Shown here: positions 1 through 9,405 of the stretch, one piece after another
Numbering within the stretch: the first letter of the stretch is position 1
Layout of the letters: each line of letters starts with the position of its first letter
Assembly: GCA_040902105.1 (NCBI GenBank)
Contig: JBBDXW010000048.1
Location: 1-64,000 of the forward strand
Length of the DNA stretch: 64,000 nucleotides
DNA from: IDS-8 sp040902105
Lineage (GTDB): Bacteria; Pseudomonadota; Gammaproteobacteria; Steroidobacterales; Woeseiaceae
Direction of reading: 5' to 3'
Translations under genes and position numbers: made by a program
The notes under the pieces: generated by a model
Database searches by the model: none
What the model saw: the letters and a program-made list of their open reading frames with translations, nothing else
Told to the model about the DNA's origin: nothing

Positions 1-115
1 TTTCGCGGATTTTGAGGGCTTCAACCTGCCGGCGGAACATCTCGCCGTAGATCGATCGCGATCGCGGAGGAGGTATGTCGGCGCTTCGTCAGTACCGCAG
101 GCTTCCAGGAACACG
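1..115 (-). pseudogene. Decayed integrase-type transposase fragment (window edge)
   Basis: Read on the minus strand, this stretch encodes YLLRDRD and then, after a one-base frame slip near position 50, IYGEMFRRQVEALKIRE. This resembles the core of a DDE integrase-type transposase. The two segments lie in different frames and no start is visible, so it is a remnant that continues past the left edge. The family assignment is from recalled motif similarity only. The remaining sequence up to proB (about 116-605) holds no gene I can recognise; the open frames there look random. Confidence 0.45.
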
Positions 116-605
116 GTCGACGTGGATAAGGCGACCTACACGAACACGATTGGCGCACCGGATCTAGCGGTGGTGTGGACCGATCCACACTTCGACCCCA
201 AGACCTCAGCGGCATATTACCTGCGCGTACTGGAAATTCCGACGCCGCGCTGGTCGACCATTGCGGCCGTTAAGAGTGGAATTCCATTGGTCGAAGGGCT
301 TGCGACAACAATCCAGGAACGCGGCTGGTCTTCGCCCATCTGGTTCAGTACGCCGCCAAGATCGAGTATCACGGCCGTCGACGGGACGTGCCGCCTGAGG
401 TGTAGATACGGAAAGCAAGTGATGCGGAATATCGCGGCGATGAACAATGTGGAGGCTGGTTTAGTCAAGAGACTATACTTACAGCGAAGGTGCGGGAACC
501 GCTGGAGTGTCCGGACTGGAGCAGTCGGGAATATCAAGGTAGAAACCCGAGCCGTGTTATAAGTGGCGACAAACAAAAGCTTTTATCCGCCCGCCCGGCA
601 CACCG

Positions 606-1733
606 ATGACCAACTTTAATCCTATCCGGTTTCAACGGCTCGTAATCAAAATCGGGTCGGCTTTGTTGACAGACGAGGCGGGCAAGGTCAATCGTCGCTG
701 GCTCGCCGGAGTTGCGAAGGACATCGCCTCGCTTCGCGCAGCGGGACAGGATGTTCTCGTCGTTTCATCCGGCGCGATTGCGATCGGTTGCGGCGTACTT
801 GGAATCGACCGACGCCGGACGCGGCTTGACGACCTTCAGGCGGCAGCGGCGGCAGGCCAGGTTCAGCTGGTACATGCCTACCAGGAAGCGTTGAATGCAT
901 ACGGCTTTGCCGTGGCACAAATACTGGTCACACCGGGGGATACCGAGGATCGGCGCCGTTATCTTAATGCAAAAGGAACCCTGGCGAAGTTGCTAGCGCA
1001 TGGTGTGGTACCGGTGGTCAACGAGAACGATACTGTTGCGACAGATGAGATACGGTACGGCGATAACGACCGACTGGCAGCGCGCGTTGCACAGATGGCG
1101 ATGGCTGATGGATTGCTGCTCCTGTCGGACGTCGACGGGTTCTACACGTCCGATCCCAATCGAGACAACGAAGCAAAACACATGGCGGAAGTCGATTTGA
1201 TCACGGACGAAATGTTTGCCATGGCGGGAGTGTCACGATCGCGCGTCGGAAGCGGCGGCATGACAACGAAATTGCAGGCGGCGCGCATCGCCACGCACGC
1301 GGGCTGTTCGACCATTGTTGCGAGCGGTGCCGTCGACCGGCCAATTGATGCGCTCCGTAACGGTGCAAGGCATACTATTTTTCACGCACGCGGTACGCCG
1401 TCCTCGGCGCGCAAGCAATGGCTGGCGGGTGTGCTTGATGTCCGCGGTAAGCTGCAGTTGGACGATGGTGCGGCCGCGGCGTTGGCCAGCGGTAGCAGCT
1501 TGTTGCCTGTCGGCGTAATCGGGGTGCTCGGCAGTTTCTGCCGCGGCGATCCCGTGTCCCTTGTCAGCGCCGACGGCGAGGAACTCGGGCGGGGACTCGT
1601 TGCATACGAGAGTGACGAGGCGGCCAGGATTGCTGGCTGTCGTTCTGCCGAGATCGAAGTACGCCTCGGTCATCCGGGAAGATCGGCAATGGTGCATCGC
1701 AACGATCTCGTCTTGTTTGCCAGGAACAAATGA
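606..1733 (+). CDS. proB: Glutamate 5-kinase
   Basis: Cytosolic enzyme that phosphorylates the gamma-carboxylate of L-glutamate with ATP, the first step of proline synthesis. The 375 residues match the long bacterial form: an N-terminal amino acid kinase domain (about residues 8-260) with VVSSGAIAIG, a GDND motif, DVDGFYTSDP and GGMTTKLQAA, followed by a C-terminal PUA domain (about 280-370). The ATG at 606 precedes the conserved FQRLVIKIGSALL start of the fold. proA follows directly, so the two form the usual proBA pair. Feedback inhibition by proline is known for the family and is not visible here. Confidence 0.96.
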   Translation: MTNFNPIRFQRLVIKIGSALLTDEAGKVNRRWLAGVAKDIASLRAAGQDVLVVSSGAIAIGCGVLGIDRRRTRLDDLQAAAAAGQVQLVHAYQEALNAYGFAVAQILVTPGDTEDRRRYLNAKGTLAKLLAHGVVPVVNENDTVATDEIRYGDNDRLAARVAQMAMADGLLLLSDVDGFYTSDPNRDNEAKHMAEVDLITDEMFAMAGVSRSRVGSGGMTTKLQAARIATHAGCSTIVASGAVDRPIDALRNGARHTIFHARGTPSSARKQWLAGVLDVRGKLQLDDGAAAALASGSSLLPVGVIGVLGSFCRGDPVSLVSADGEELGRGLVAYESDEAARIAGCRSAEIEVRLGHPGRSAMVHRNDLVLFARNK

Positions 1734-1789
1734 CATTGCAATCCAGAACCCACCATCGCGACCCGCCGGATACCTCAATCACTTCGACC

Positions 1790-3031
1790 ATGAATGAACT
1801 CGGTCGCGCAGCGCGACACGTATCGCAGTCACTCGCGAGCTGCAGCGCTGCGCAGCGTAATGCGGCGCTGCTTGCTTCAGCGTCCGAAATTCGAAAACAG
1901 GCCGACCGGATCCTCTCTGCCAACGTGAGGGATCTGACTCGCGCAAATGATAAAGAACTCGGACAGGCAATGCTGGATCGGCTGGCGTTAAGCGCTGAAA
2001 GGCTGGAAGCGATCGCATCCGGCCTTGAGGCCATCGCCGAATTGCCGGACCCACTGGGTCGAGTCTTGGCGGAGTGGGTGAGGCCGAATGGATTGCACAT
2101 TCAACGCGTGTCGGTGCCGCTCGGTGTCATCGGCATGATTTACGAAAGCCGCCCGAACGTCACGGCCGATGCGGCGGGCCTCTGTCTGAAATCGGGCAAT
2201 CCGGTGATACTGCGCGGCGGCTCCGAAAGTTTTGAATCCAGTCGCACCATTTACGAGTGCGTCGTTGCATCGTTGAGCAAAGTTGGTATTCCGGCCGCCG
2301 CTGTGCAGATGGTGCCCACAACGGACAGGGCGGCCGTCGGTTACATGCTGTCGTCCATGCGAAGCTATATCGACGTGTTGGTTCCCCGAGGCGGCAAAAG
2401 CCTGATACGTCGCGTGCAGGAGGACGCAAGCGTTCCCGTCATCGGTCACCTGGAGGGCATCTGTCACGTCTATCTGCATGAGTCAGCCAACGCGGACATG
2501 GCCACGGACATCGTGCTCAATTCAAAGATGCGCCGAACGGGCATCTGCGGCGCAGCCGAAACGCTGCTCGTGGATCGGAACGCCGTTACACGGCTTATGC
2601 CACGCGTTGTCCGTGAGCTTGTGGAAGCCGGATGCGAAGTACGAGGCGATGTGGATATCCAGCAGATTTCGTCAGCGGTATTGCCGGCAAACGAGCAAGA
2701 CTGGACGACCGAATATCTTGATGCTGTGATCTCGGTCCGCACTGTCGACGGTGTCGACGACGCGATCGACCACATTCGGACGTATGGGTCGGGGCACACC
2801 GAATGCATCGTGGCGGATGAAGAAGCTGCGGCCGAGTCATTTCTGACGGCGATCGACAGCGCAATCCTCGTGCACAACGCGTCGACCCAATTTGCCGACG
2901 GCGGCGAATTCGGCATGGGCGCGGAAATCGGCATCGCGACCGGCAAGATCCACGCACGGGGACCGGTAGGCGCGGAGCAGCTTACGAGCTATAAATACGT
3001 CGTGCGGGGTGCGGGACAGGTGCGATCGTAA
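1790..3031 (+). CDS. proA: Gamma-glutamyl phosphate reductase
   Basis: NADPH-dependent reduction of glutamyl 5-phosphate to glutamate 5-semialdehyde, the second step of proline synthesis. The aldehyde dehydrogenase-fold protein carries IYESRPNVTADAAGLCLKSGN near the N-terminal third, VPRGGKSLI, and the catalytic Cys in RTGICGAAETLLV. The C-terminal FADGGEFGMGAEIGIATGK is typical. I chose the ATG at 1790 (MNELGRAARH, 413 aa), which matches family length. An in-frame ATG at 1730 overlaps the proB stop as ATGA and would add 20 residues without family similarity, but it could give translational coupling. Confidence 0.95.
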   Translation: MNELGRAARHVSQSLASCSAAQRNAALLASASEIRKQADRILSANVRDLTRANDKELGQAMLDRLALSAERLEAIASGLEAIAELPDPLGRVLAEWVRPNGLHIQRVSVPLGVIGMIYESRPNVTADAAGLCLKSGNPVILRGGSESFESSRTIYECVVASLSKVGIPAAAVQMVPTTDRAAVGYMLSSMRSYIDVLVPRGGKSLIRRVQEDASVPVIGHLEGICHVYLHESANADMATDIVLNSKMRRTGICGAAETLLVDRNAVTRLMPRVVRELVEAGCEVRGDVDIQQISSAVLPANEQDWTTEYLDAVISVRTVDGVDDAIDHIRTYGSGHTECIVADEEAAAESFLTAIDSAILVHNASTQFADGGEFGMGAEIGIATGKIHARGPVGAEQLTSYKYVVRGAGQVRS

Positions 3032-3354
3032 CGTTAGCAGGCGATAAGCCGCCACCAGAAATAGAATCGCTGTTGGGGACGGATCACAACCGCTCCGGAC
3101 TGATTCCGGCAATTTTCCGGCAGTAGTTTTCCTGACCAGCTGGAACTCGAGACATGCCTTACGTTGGGTTGCAGCGGTTGCGAAGGTCTCACTAGTAACA
3201 ATTATGGGGTTCAGGAGGCTTCACGTGGGATCGGAGTAGTGTTCGACGCCGAGCATCGGCTCGATTTGCAGAGCGCTCAACCTGAGAAATCCGTGAGCGC
3301 ATCACGCGGAACAAATCGAGAAATTAACTGGCGAAATGGAGCGGGATGCAACAA
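3032..3354. other. Intergenic, no gene recognised
   Basis: About 320 bases between proA and the first transposase remnant. I see no convincing coding sequence, RNA gene or strong terminator. It probably contains further eroded insertion-sequence DNA. Confidence 0.4.
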
Positions 3355-3600
3355 CAGGGTTGTGATAATGGCGTGGCCGCGCATCGCCGCACCGTTGTCC
3401 GAGTGCAGCACGAGGCCGCGAGGGTCGATGCCACTGTCGCGGCAAGCCTGAATCATCAGATCGGCTGCGACGTCAGCGGCTTCACCGCCTGGCGTCGGAC
3501 CCTGAGGCCGTAATGTCGCTGATGGCGGTACATCGTTGATTCCGACGCTAGGTACAGGCCTTCGTCGGCCAGCTGCGGCACGAGCTGTCTGGGCGATAAG
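3355..3600 (-). pseudogene. IS3-family OrfB remnant with internal deletion
   Basis: On the minus strand the sequence reads LVPQLADEGLYLASESTMYRH, the start of an IS150/IS3-type OrfB integrase domain, and further on, in another frame, GLVLHSDNGAAMRGHAI, the segment around the second catalytic Asp of the DDE site. The region between is too short, and stops and frame changes interrupt it. This is a deleted, inactive copy, oriented opposite to the next element. Confidence 0.7.
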
Positions 3601-3670
3601 CCGGCATAGGGTTAGGTACCACTTTTCCGGACACCTTAGAATAGGCTCATAAAGCCATGAGAGGTGTCAG

Positions 3671-3955
3671 ATGGCAAGACGAAAATATTCCGACGAGTAC
3701 AAGCGCGAAGCGGTAGAGCTGACGCGACTGCCTGGGGCGACGATTCAGCAGGTGGCGCGGGACCTTGGCATCAACTCGCACATGCTGGGGCGCTGGCGCA
3801 AGGTCATCGAGCAGCACGCTAAGAAGGCGTTTCCGGGGCAGGGGCATGCTCGCGACGAAGAGATGATGCGCTTGAAGCGGGAGCTCGCGCAGGTAAAGAA
3901 GGAGCGGGATTTTTTAGCCGAAGCGGCAGCGTTCTTCGCCAAAGAGCCGAAGTGA
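3671..3955 (+). CDS. IS3-family transposase OrfA (helix-turn-helix subunit)
   Basis: The 94-residue product starts MARRKYSDEYKREAVEL, has a helix-turn-helix (about residues 20-42, ATIQQVARDLGINSHMLGRW) and ends in a leucine-rich coiled coil (MMRLKRELAQVKKERDFLAEA). This is the DNA-binding and multimerisation half of an IS3 transposase. It overlaps orfB in the usual -1 arrangement around 3952-3955. The reading frame is intact, but the partner is broken, so it is unlikely to drive transposition by itself. Confidence 0.85.
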   Translation: MARRKYSDEYKREAVELTRLPGATIQQVARDLGINSHMLGRWRKVIEQHAKKAFPGQGHARDEEMMRLKRELAQVKKERDFLAEAAAFFAKEPK

Positions 3956-4383
3956 AGTACCGCATGATCGATCGTTGCCGCGGCGCCTTTCCAGTGCGGA
4001 TGATGTGTCACCGTCTTGGTGTGTCGCCAAGCGGCTATTACGAGTGGCGAACACGGTCGCCGAGCGTCCGGGCGCAGGAGAACGCTTACTGAGCCGGATC
4101 CGCATCTTGTATACGGCCGGTGACGGAGTTCTGGGCCGCCGCCGGATACATGAAGATCTGTGCGAGGAAGGCGAGACGGCCGGCGTCAACCGCATCGGCC
4201 GGCTGATGAAGTCGGACGGCCTGCGGGGTATTCCGTAACGCAAGCACTGGCGCGGCAAGGCCAGTAATCCGCGCCCGGTTGACGTGGTTAACCATCTGCG
4301 GCGCAACTTCGAGGCCAGCGAGCCGAACACCAGGTGGGCCACTGACATCACCTACATACGCACGCTGGAGGAACACTGGCTGG
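3952..4383 (+). pseudogene. Broken IS3-family transposase OrfB
   Basis: Starts as VKYRMIDRCRGAFPVRMMCHRL and SPSGYYEWR, standard OrfB N-terminus. A frame change occurs near 4085-4090, after which RIRILYTAGDGVLGRRRIHEDL continues in another frame. An in-frame stop at 4236-4238 follows LRGIP. The frame then resumes with RKHWRGKASNPRPVD and reaches TRWATDITYIRTLE, just before the first catalytic region ends. Everything after about 4380 is lost. It cannot encode active integrase. Confidence 0.85.
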
Positions 4384-4388
4384 GCAAC

Positions 4389-5720
4389 CTATGCAGCGGC
4401 TCCATAGGCCGCACGCTGCGCCGCTCGGTCCGGCAGGTACATTATCGAGAACAGGGCCAAGGCCGCGGCTGCCATCACGTACCAGGCCGGCGCGAACACC
4501 GACCCGCCGGAGACCTGCGTGAACCAGGTCAGAATAGCAGGCGCGAAACCACCGAAGATCGTGATCGCGGTGTTATAAACGATCGACATTCCCGTCGACC
4601 GCACCCCGACCGGAAATATCTCCGACAGGGCTGCCGGCGCGACGCCGACAAATATCGCGACCATCAGGCAAAAGGTCGTTTGCACAAGGACCAAAGTCAT
4701 CGTCGTCGGCGACGCCTGAAGCCACATGAAAAGCGGCAGGACCGCGACGAACATCACGGAAGCACCCAACCCCAGCATCGCGCGCCTGCCCAGACTATCC
4801 GAGAGAGCTCCGGATACCAGGCAGCCTCCGACCAGCACGATATTGCCGATCAGCGATGCGCTAAACGACTGCGAGGCCGTGAATCCAAAAGCCGTTTGTA
4901 CATATACCGGCGCGAATATGATAAGCGTGTAGACGCAAACGGCCCACAGGATCGAAAAACCGAGGCCGATAAGCAGCGAGCGCCAGTGGTCTTGGAACAC
5001 GCCGACGAGCGGTGGCTTGACCGAGCGCGTCTCCCGGGCGCGGCGTTCGAGTTCGGCCTTGAAGTGCGGCGTTTCCTCGAGTGTGCGAAGCAAGAACCAG
5101 CCGACCGGCGCAATAATCAGGCCAATGACGAAGGGGATGCGCCAGCCCCATGCGGTCACTGCATCCACCGGAATGAAGGTCGTGACTGAAAAAGCGACCA
5201 GCGCGCCGAGAATGTTCGACATGCCCATACTGGCCTGAAGCCACGACGCGAATATTCCCTTCTTGTTGGGCGGCGCGTGCTCAACCAGGAACGCTGCGGC
5301 TCCTCCGATTTCGCCGCCTGCCGAGAAACCCTGCAGCACTCGGCCGGTCACCAGCATCAGCGGTGCGCCGATGCCGATCGCCGCATAAGTCGGCGCGACC
5401 GCAATGAGCAGAGTACCGACAGCCATCGTCATGATAGTCAGCACCAGCGCCGCCTTGCGCCCAGCCCGGTCGCCATAGATGCCGATTACAATCGCGCCCA
5501 GCGGACGAATGACGAATCCGAGACCGAAAGCCAGAAACGCTTTTAGAAGATCAACGCTGGGATCATCGCTGGGAAAAAAGTTCTGGGCGATATAGACGGC
5601 GAAGAATGCATAGATTATGAAATCATACCATTCCAGCATATTCGCGATGGCGACGGCGACAACGGCGCGGGCGCCGCTGACGGGTTTGCGCCCTGAACCG
5701 GAATTCGTCGCATGGCTCAC
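4389..5720 (-). CDS. MFS transporter, metabolite:H+ symporter (MHS) family
   Basis: A 12-helix inner-membrane carrier of the ProP/KgtP/ShiA type, likely importing a small carboxylate, betaine or similar solute with protons; the substrate cannot be read from sequence. Diagnostic segments are ANMLEWYDFIIYAFFA in helix 1, the MFS loop GDRAGRKAALVL after helix 2, and GRVLQGFSAGGEIGGA. The upstream in-frame TTG (5753) and GTG (5720) are both possible starts; I prefer 5720, preceded by GGGGA. The stop lies within a few bases of the truncated insertion sequence, so its downstream flank was rearranged. It lies 100 bp downstream of a desaturase on the same strand. Confidence 0.85.
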   Translation of the reverse strand: MSHATNSGSGRKPVSGARAVVAVAIANMLEWYDFIIYAFFAVYIAQNFFPSDDPSVDLLKAFLAFGLGFVIRPLGAIVIGIYGDRAGRKAALVLTIMTMAVGTLLIAVAPTYAAIGIGAPLMLVTGRVLQGFSAGGEIGGAAAFLVEHAPPNKKGIFASWLQASMGMSNILGALVAFSVTTFIPVDAVTAWGWRIPFVIGLIIAPVGWFLLRTLEETPHFKAELERRARETRSVKPPLVGVFQDHWRSLLIGLGFSILWAVCVYTLIIFAPVYVQTAFGFTASQSFSASLIGNIVLVGGCLVSGALSDSLGRRAMLGLGASVMFVAVLPLFMWLQASPTTMTLVLVQTTFCLMVAIFVGVAPAALSEIFPVGVRSTGMSIVYNTAITIFGGFAPAILTWFTQVSGGSVFAPAWYVMAAAALALFSIMYLPDRAAQRAAYGAAA

Positions 5721-5822
5721 GACGTGGCGTTCCCCAAAGCCGACCTGCCGCAAAAAATCGACACACGCTGCGCGCGAATATCAAGAATCATCGCCAGACC
5801 CATTGGGATATGCGAATGCGCC

Positions 5823-6782
5823 CTAAAGGGTGGGGTGCGCGGGATGGAAAACGGGACGAAACATGTATTTCCGAGCGATCTCACCGTAGCCGCGGAACAC
5901 GAAATGGTCGTTGTGATCCAGGATCTTGTCCCTGTTCTTCCGGTAGTAGGCTGGAATCTGGTACCAAGGCATGGCCGGCCTTAGATGATGAACTATGTGG
6001 ATGTTATTGTAGAGAAACAACAGTCCGAACAGCGTGTTGGAGTCGACGCTGGCGGTGCGTTCGCCCGGCCGCGGAGCCGCCCGGTGCTCGATGAATGCCC
6101 GCAGCAGACCCAGGCTCATGCCGGGATAGGCCAGCAGCAGCACATACTGCCACCAGGGCATGCCGGCAATGCCGGATACGAACCAGAACAGAGCGCCGAC
6201 CGCGACGACATGAATTCCCCAGTGAGGCAGATGGCTGCAATCGCCGCGGCGCACCCGAGCGATCTCGGATGCCCCCAGCTTCCACAGACGCAGAAGTGGC
6301 CCGATCAGAAGGCGTCCGGCCAACGTCTGGTTGACGAGCAGAATGCCTTTCGAGATTCGACTAGCGTTAGCCCATTCTGCCTGCCGTACGTAATAACCCT
6401 CGGTGTCCGTTCCGGGTACGGTCAGGTAGCGGTTCCGGTGGTGTTTCGAATGGCTCTTGCGGTAGAGAGGATAAGGGAACCACAGCCCCAGCGGCGGAAA
6501 GGCGACAGCAAAACGAAACCAGGCCGGTACGCCGCGAAATCCGTGGATCGTCTCGTGTTGCAGCGAAAACTGCCACGCGACGACATACCCCCCCAGGGGG
6601 ATCATCAGCCACCACGGGATCAGCGCGTGATACCAGATCAGCAAGAACCAGGCACCATAGACCCCCACGGCCACAATCCACGTCGGCCCCTCGAGTTGCC
6701 AGAATTTACGCGCTATCGCTGCCATGGCCAATCCTATCAACCACGCGCTCAATATAAGCCGTCTGGCGAGGATTTTCATCAT
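5823..6782 (-). CDS. Membrane fatty acid desaturase (paralogue 1)
   Basis: Integral membrane di-iron desaturase or hydroxylase. The three histidine boxes are visible: HETIHG, HSKHHRN, and NIHIVHHLRP near the C-terminus, with four to six hydrophobic segments between them. These boxes bind the two irons in this superfamily. The acyl substrate and regiochemistry are unknown. The start is unsettled: GTG at 6803 or ATG at 6782 (MMKILARRL); the latter begins right before the first hydrophobic stretch. A paralogue lies at 10.5-11.4 kb, so an ancestral duplication was separated by four unrelated genes. Confidence 0.87.
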   Translation of the reverse strand: MMKILARRLILSAWLIGLAMAAIARKFWQLEGPTWIVAVGVYGAWFLLIWYHALIPWWLMIPLGGYVVAWQFSLQHETIHGFRGVPAWFRFAVAFPPLGLWFPYPLYRKSHSKHHRNRYLTVPGTDTEGYYVRQAEWANASRISKGILLVNQTLAGRLLIGPLLRLWKLGASEIARVRRGDCSHLPHWGIHVVAVGALFWFVSGIAGMPWWQYVLLLAYPGMSLGLLRAFIEHRAAPRPGERTASVDSNTLFGLLFLYNNIHIVHHLRPAMPWYQIPAYYRKNRDKILDHNDHFVFRGYGEIARKYMFRPVFHPAHPTL

Positions 6783-6871
6783 CGACTGCACGCTCGCCGC
6801 CACAACGGCCGAAGCACACGCGCCCCGACCGGCCCGCTACGCGGGAGACGTCATAAAAATCCTCGGCGACG

Positions 6872-7711
6872 TCATGAATTGGCAGCGCCGGGTACCAGGG
6901 AGAACGCGGGATCGGAGACCGCGGCGAGCGGTTGCCGCCGCCAGAAATTCCGAGCCGTTTCCAACCTTAGTTTCAGGATGGAATAGGATTCGGCGCGCGG
7001 CCGCACGAACCTCTCGATCAGCAGCTCGTCCATGATCGGCCCGAGCGCCGTGTCTTCGTGGGCCGCGAGTAGCGGCCCGGCAAGCAGGCGCCCTTGCCGT
7101 GATGAACTGATGAGCAAGGGAATCGGCGTCGGTTCGGTGCTGGCGATGATCCGGACGCGAGCGGTGACATCCGGTGCGTGGCGCTGCATCAGTGCGAAGG
7201 CCCAGGAATCGATCGGCGCGACCTCGGCCATGCCCTCCGTTACCGCGAGCAGCGCGCCATAGGGCGTGACACGCGGCGCGATGATCTCGCGGTAGAGAGG
7301 TTCGCCCTTCGACCATTGCATCAGGTGATGGAGTGCCGCTGCGTAGCCGCTCTGCGAATCCGGGCCCGTGAAGGCGATCCTCTGGCCGAACGTATCGGAC
7401 AATCGATGAAACCCGCTGTCGGCGCGCACGACCAGTTCGCTCCAGTAAAGTGGCTGTCCCTCGGATCGCGCCAACGCGGGAACCGGCGCCGCGACCAGCT
7501 CCGGTTGAGGTGACGCAAGGCTGAACGGCAATCCGCACATGAAGACCGCAGCCTTGTCCGGCCTGTCCCACAGTTCGGCAAGAGGCAGAGGCGCGGGCCA
7601 ATCCACGACGTCGACTGCCTGGCCCGCGCGTTCGACAACGCGTTCCAGAAAACGTCGCCATAGCGTGCCGACCGCCGGCGTGACCGAGTACATCCTCGCG
7701 TTCGCGATCAC
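6872..7711 (-). CDS. PhnD-like periplasmic binding protein of ABC type
   Basis: About 279 residues with the fold signature of phosphate/phosphite/phosphonate-type binding proteins: ANARMYSVTPAVGTLWRRFLE at the start, AAVFMCGLPFS, the ribbon LVVRADSGFHRLSDTFGQRIAFTGPDS, and a C-terminal domain with DSWAF. The GTG at 7711 is preceded by GGGAGGG at good spacing. An open frame runs upstream to 8104 but would overlap the divergent YjiH gene and has no family similarity. There is no obvious signal peptide from this start, and no permease or ATPase is adjacent, so it may act in sensing or with a remote transporter. The ligand is unknown. Confidence 0.72.
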   Translation of the reverse strand: MIANARMYSVTPAVGTLWRRFLERVVERAGQAVDVVDWPAPLPLAELWDRPDKAAVFMCGLPFSLASPQPELVAAPVPALARSEGQPLYWSELVVRADSGFHRLSDTFGQRIAFTGPDSQSGYAAALHHLMQWSKGEPLYREIIAPRVTPYGALLAVTEGMAEVAPIDSWAFALMQRHAPDVTARVRIIASTEPTPIPLLISSSRQGRLLAGPLLAAHEDTALGPIMDELLIERFVRPRAESYSILKLRLETARNFWRRQPLAAVSDPAFSLVPGAANS

Positions 7712-7948
7712 CGATCCTGCCCTCCCATGTCTTCGCCGTGATGCACAAGGTGCCGGATAGTCGGGGAGATCTCCAATACTACCGTCAGAACCGAAACGTG
7801 CCCGGATCATTCCTCTCGCCGATCGTGCTGCCGTCGGGGAAAGTGGCGATGCGGTCGTCGTCGTGGACATCAATGGTACATACTGGCTGTATGAACCGGA
7901 ACGATATTCGGATATCGTAGTTGGCCTGCTTTTCAAGGATCCAGATCT

Positions 7949-9292
7949 GTGGCGGATCGGCTGGGCGGGACAAACAGCAACACGTCGGGATTCGCTGCAA
8001 ACGGGGTGGCCGTTGCACGATTTCTGTTCTATAGCTCCGTGGGGGCCGTCGCTTTCTTTGTCCCGTTGACGATCAGTGACCGGTCCACGATCATCATGGA
8101 CCACATAGTCACTTATGTCAGCACGGCTTTTACGACTCTGTCGAATCTATATTGCGTAACGATAATCGTCGCCGGCGTAGTTTCACCTTTTGTCCGACGT
8201 ACCTGGAAGCACTCCAGGACGGATGCCGTCCTCTCATTATTGCAAGTCGCCGCAATTCCATTGGCGGCCATGTATCTGCTCGACCGGGGTCCGCAAGCAA
8301 TCATGCAGCCGGACATGCTCCCCTTCCTCTTTGAAAGGCTTGCTGTCCCCGTTGGACTGATCATCCCCGTCGGGGCATTGTTCCTGACATGTTTAATCGG
8401 TTTCGGGCTGCTGGAGGGTGTCGGGACGCTTATGGAACCGATAATGCGTCCGATCTGGAAAACACCCGGTCGCTCCGCGATTGATGCGGTCGCTTCCTTT
8501 GTCGGAAGCTATTCGGTGGGACTGTTATTGACGAGCCGAGTATATAAAGCCGGTCGATATTCCGCCAAAGAGGCCGCGATCATTGCAACCGGATTTTCGA
8601 CCGTCTCGGCGACATTCATGGTTGTCGTCGCGAAGACGCTTTCGCTGACGCCCCTTTGGAACGCCTATTTCTGGTCTACCCTCGTTGTAACGTTTTTCGT
8701 GACCGCAGTAACCGTTCGATTGCCGCCGCTTTCGACCTTCGATAACTCGAAACCCGTCGACGACAGCGGTTCCGGGGTCATCGGTTCAGAAAGGAGCGCG
8801 CTTCTCGGGAGAGCGTGGCAGGAAGCGTTGACGGTAGCGCGATCTGCCGATCCGATAGGCCCAATGCTCTGGTGCAATCTCATCGAAGGTCTCCGGATGG
8901 CGATGCGGGTCGTGCCATCGATATTGTCCATCGGCATGATCGGATTGCTATTGGCAAAACATACACCGGTGTTCGATATCCTCGGTATCGTGATATTCCC
9001 GGTAGTCTGGCTCAGTCAGTTGCCGAATCCGGCAGAAATCTCCGGCGCTTTGTCGAGCGGGCTCGCTGAAATGTTCTTGCCAGCAATCCAGTCGACCGAG
9101 CTGCCCAGTGCGGGCCGGTTCACGGTGGGCATAGTCTCGGTTTCGTCGATTTTGTTTTTCTCTGCCTCTATTCCCTGCGTGCTGGCAACCGGGATCCCGA
9201 TAAAGATCTGGCATTTGATTGTCATCTGGCTGGAGCGAACGATCCTTTCCGTCCCGATTGCAGCAGGCCTCGCGTATGTCATAACCGGATAA
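7949..9292 (+). CDS. YjiH-like membrane protein (nucleoside-recognition GATE domain)
   Basis: A polytopic inner-membrane protein of about 447 residues with ten or so hydrophobic segments. Features shared with the YjiH/COG3314 group are the GFGLLEGVGTLMEPIMRPIW segment and GSYSVGLLLTSRVYKAGRYSAKEAAIIATGFSTVS, the internal repeat typical of GATE domains. The role of this family is not established; transport of a small solute is probable. The start is GTG at 7949, preceded by AAGGA. It is divergent from the PhnD-like gene, and a secreted phosphatase-like gene follows on the same strand 113 bp away. Confidence 0.75.
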   Translation: MADRLGGTNSNTSGFAANGVAVARFLFYSSVGAVAFFVPLTISDRSTIIMDHIVTYVSTAFTTLSNLYCVTIIVAGVVSPFVRRTWKHSRTDAVLSLLQVAAIPLAAMYLLDRGPQAIMQPDMLPFLFERLAVPVGLIIPVGALFLTCLIGFGLLEGVGTLMEPIMRPIWKTPGRSAIDAVASFVGSYSVGLLLTSRVYKAGRYSAKEAAIIATGFSTVSATFMVVVAKTLSLTPLWNAYFWSTLVVTFFVTAVTVRLPPLSTFDNSKPVDDSGSGVIGSERSALLGRAWQEALTVARSADPIGPMLWCNLIEGLRMAMRVVPSILSIGMIGLLLAKHTPVFDILGIVIFPVVWLSQLPNPAEISGALSSGLAEMFLPAIQSTELPSAGRFTVGIVSVSSILFFSASIPCVLATGIPIKIWHLIVIWLERTILSVPIAAGLAYVITG

Positions 9293-9405
9293 TGGAGCGC
9301 TGCGCACCATGATCGCACTCGATGGTTCGCGATCATCGTAGTGCTTTTCTACGTTATTCTGATGATCTCTGACCTTCGACAATTCATCCCCGAGGAGAAA
9401 GTCCC

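Larger units (their letters stand above)
3612..4385 (+). mobile_element. Truncated IS3-family insertion sequence
   Basis: The element begins near an IS3-like terminal sequence (GGTACCACTTTTCCGGACAC, about 3615), carries an intact orfA and a broken orfB, and stops abruptly where the minus-strand MFS gene ends. The right inverted repeat and the last two thirds of orfB are missing. Together with the opposite-strand remnant just upstream this marks a junction that has taken several insertions or deletions. Confidence 0.75.

Noticed and set aside
122..562. Open frame of 146 codons upstream of proB
   Set aside because: No ribosome site, no recognisable family, and it overlaps other open frames on the opposite strand in a region of transposase decay.
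4284..5189. Long plus-strand frame continuing from the OrfB remnant
   Set aside because: After about 4383 it is antisense to the MFS transporter; composition is that of a shadow frame.
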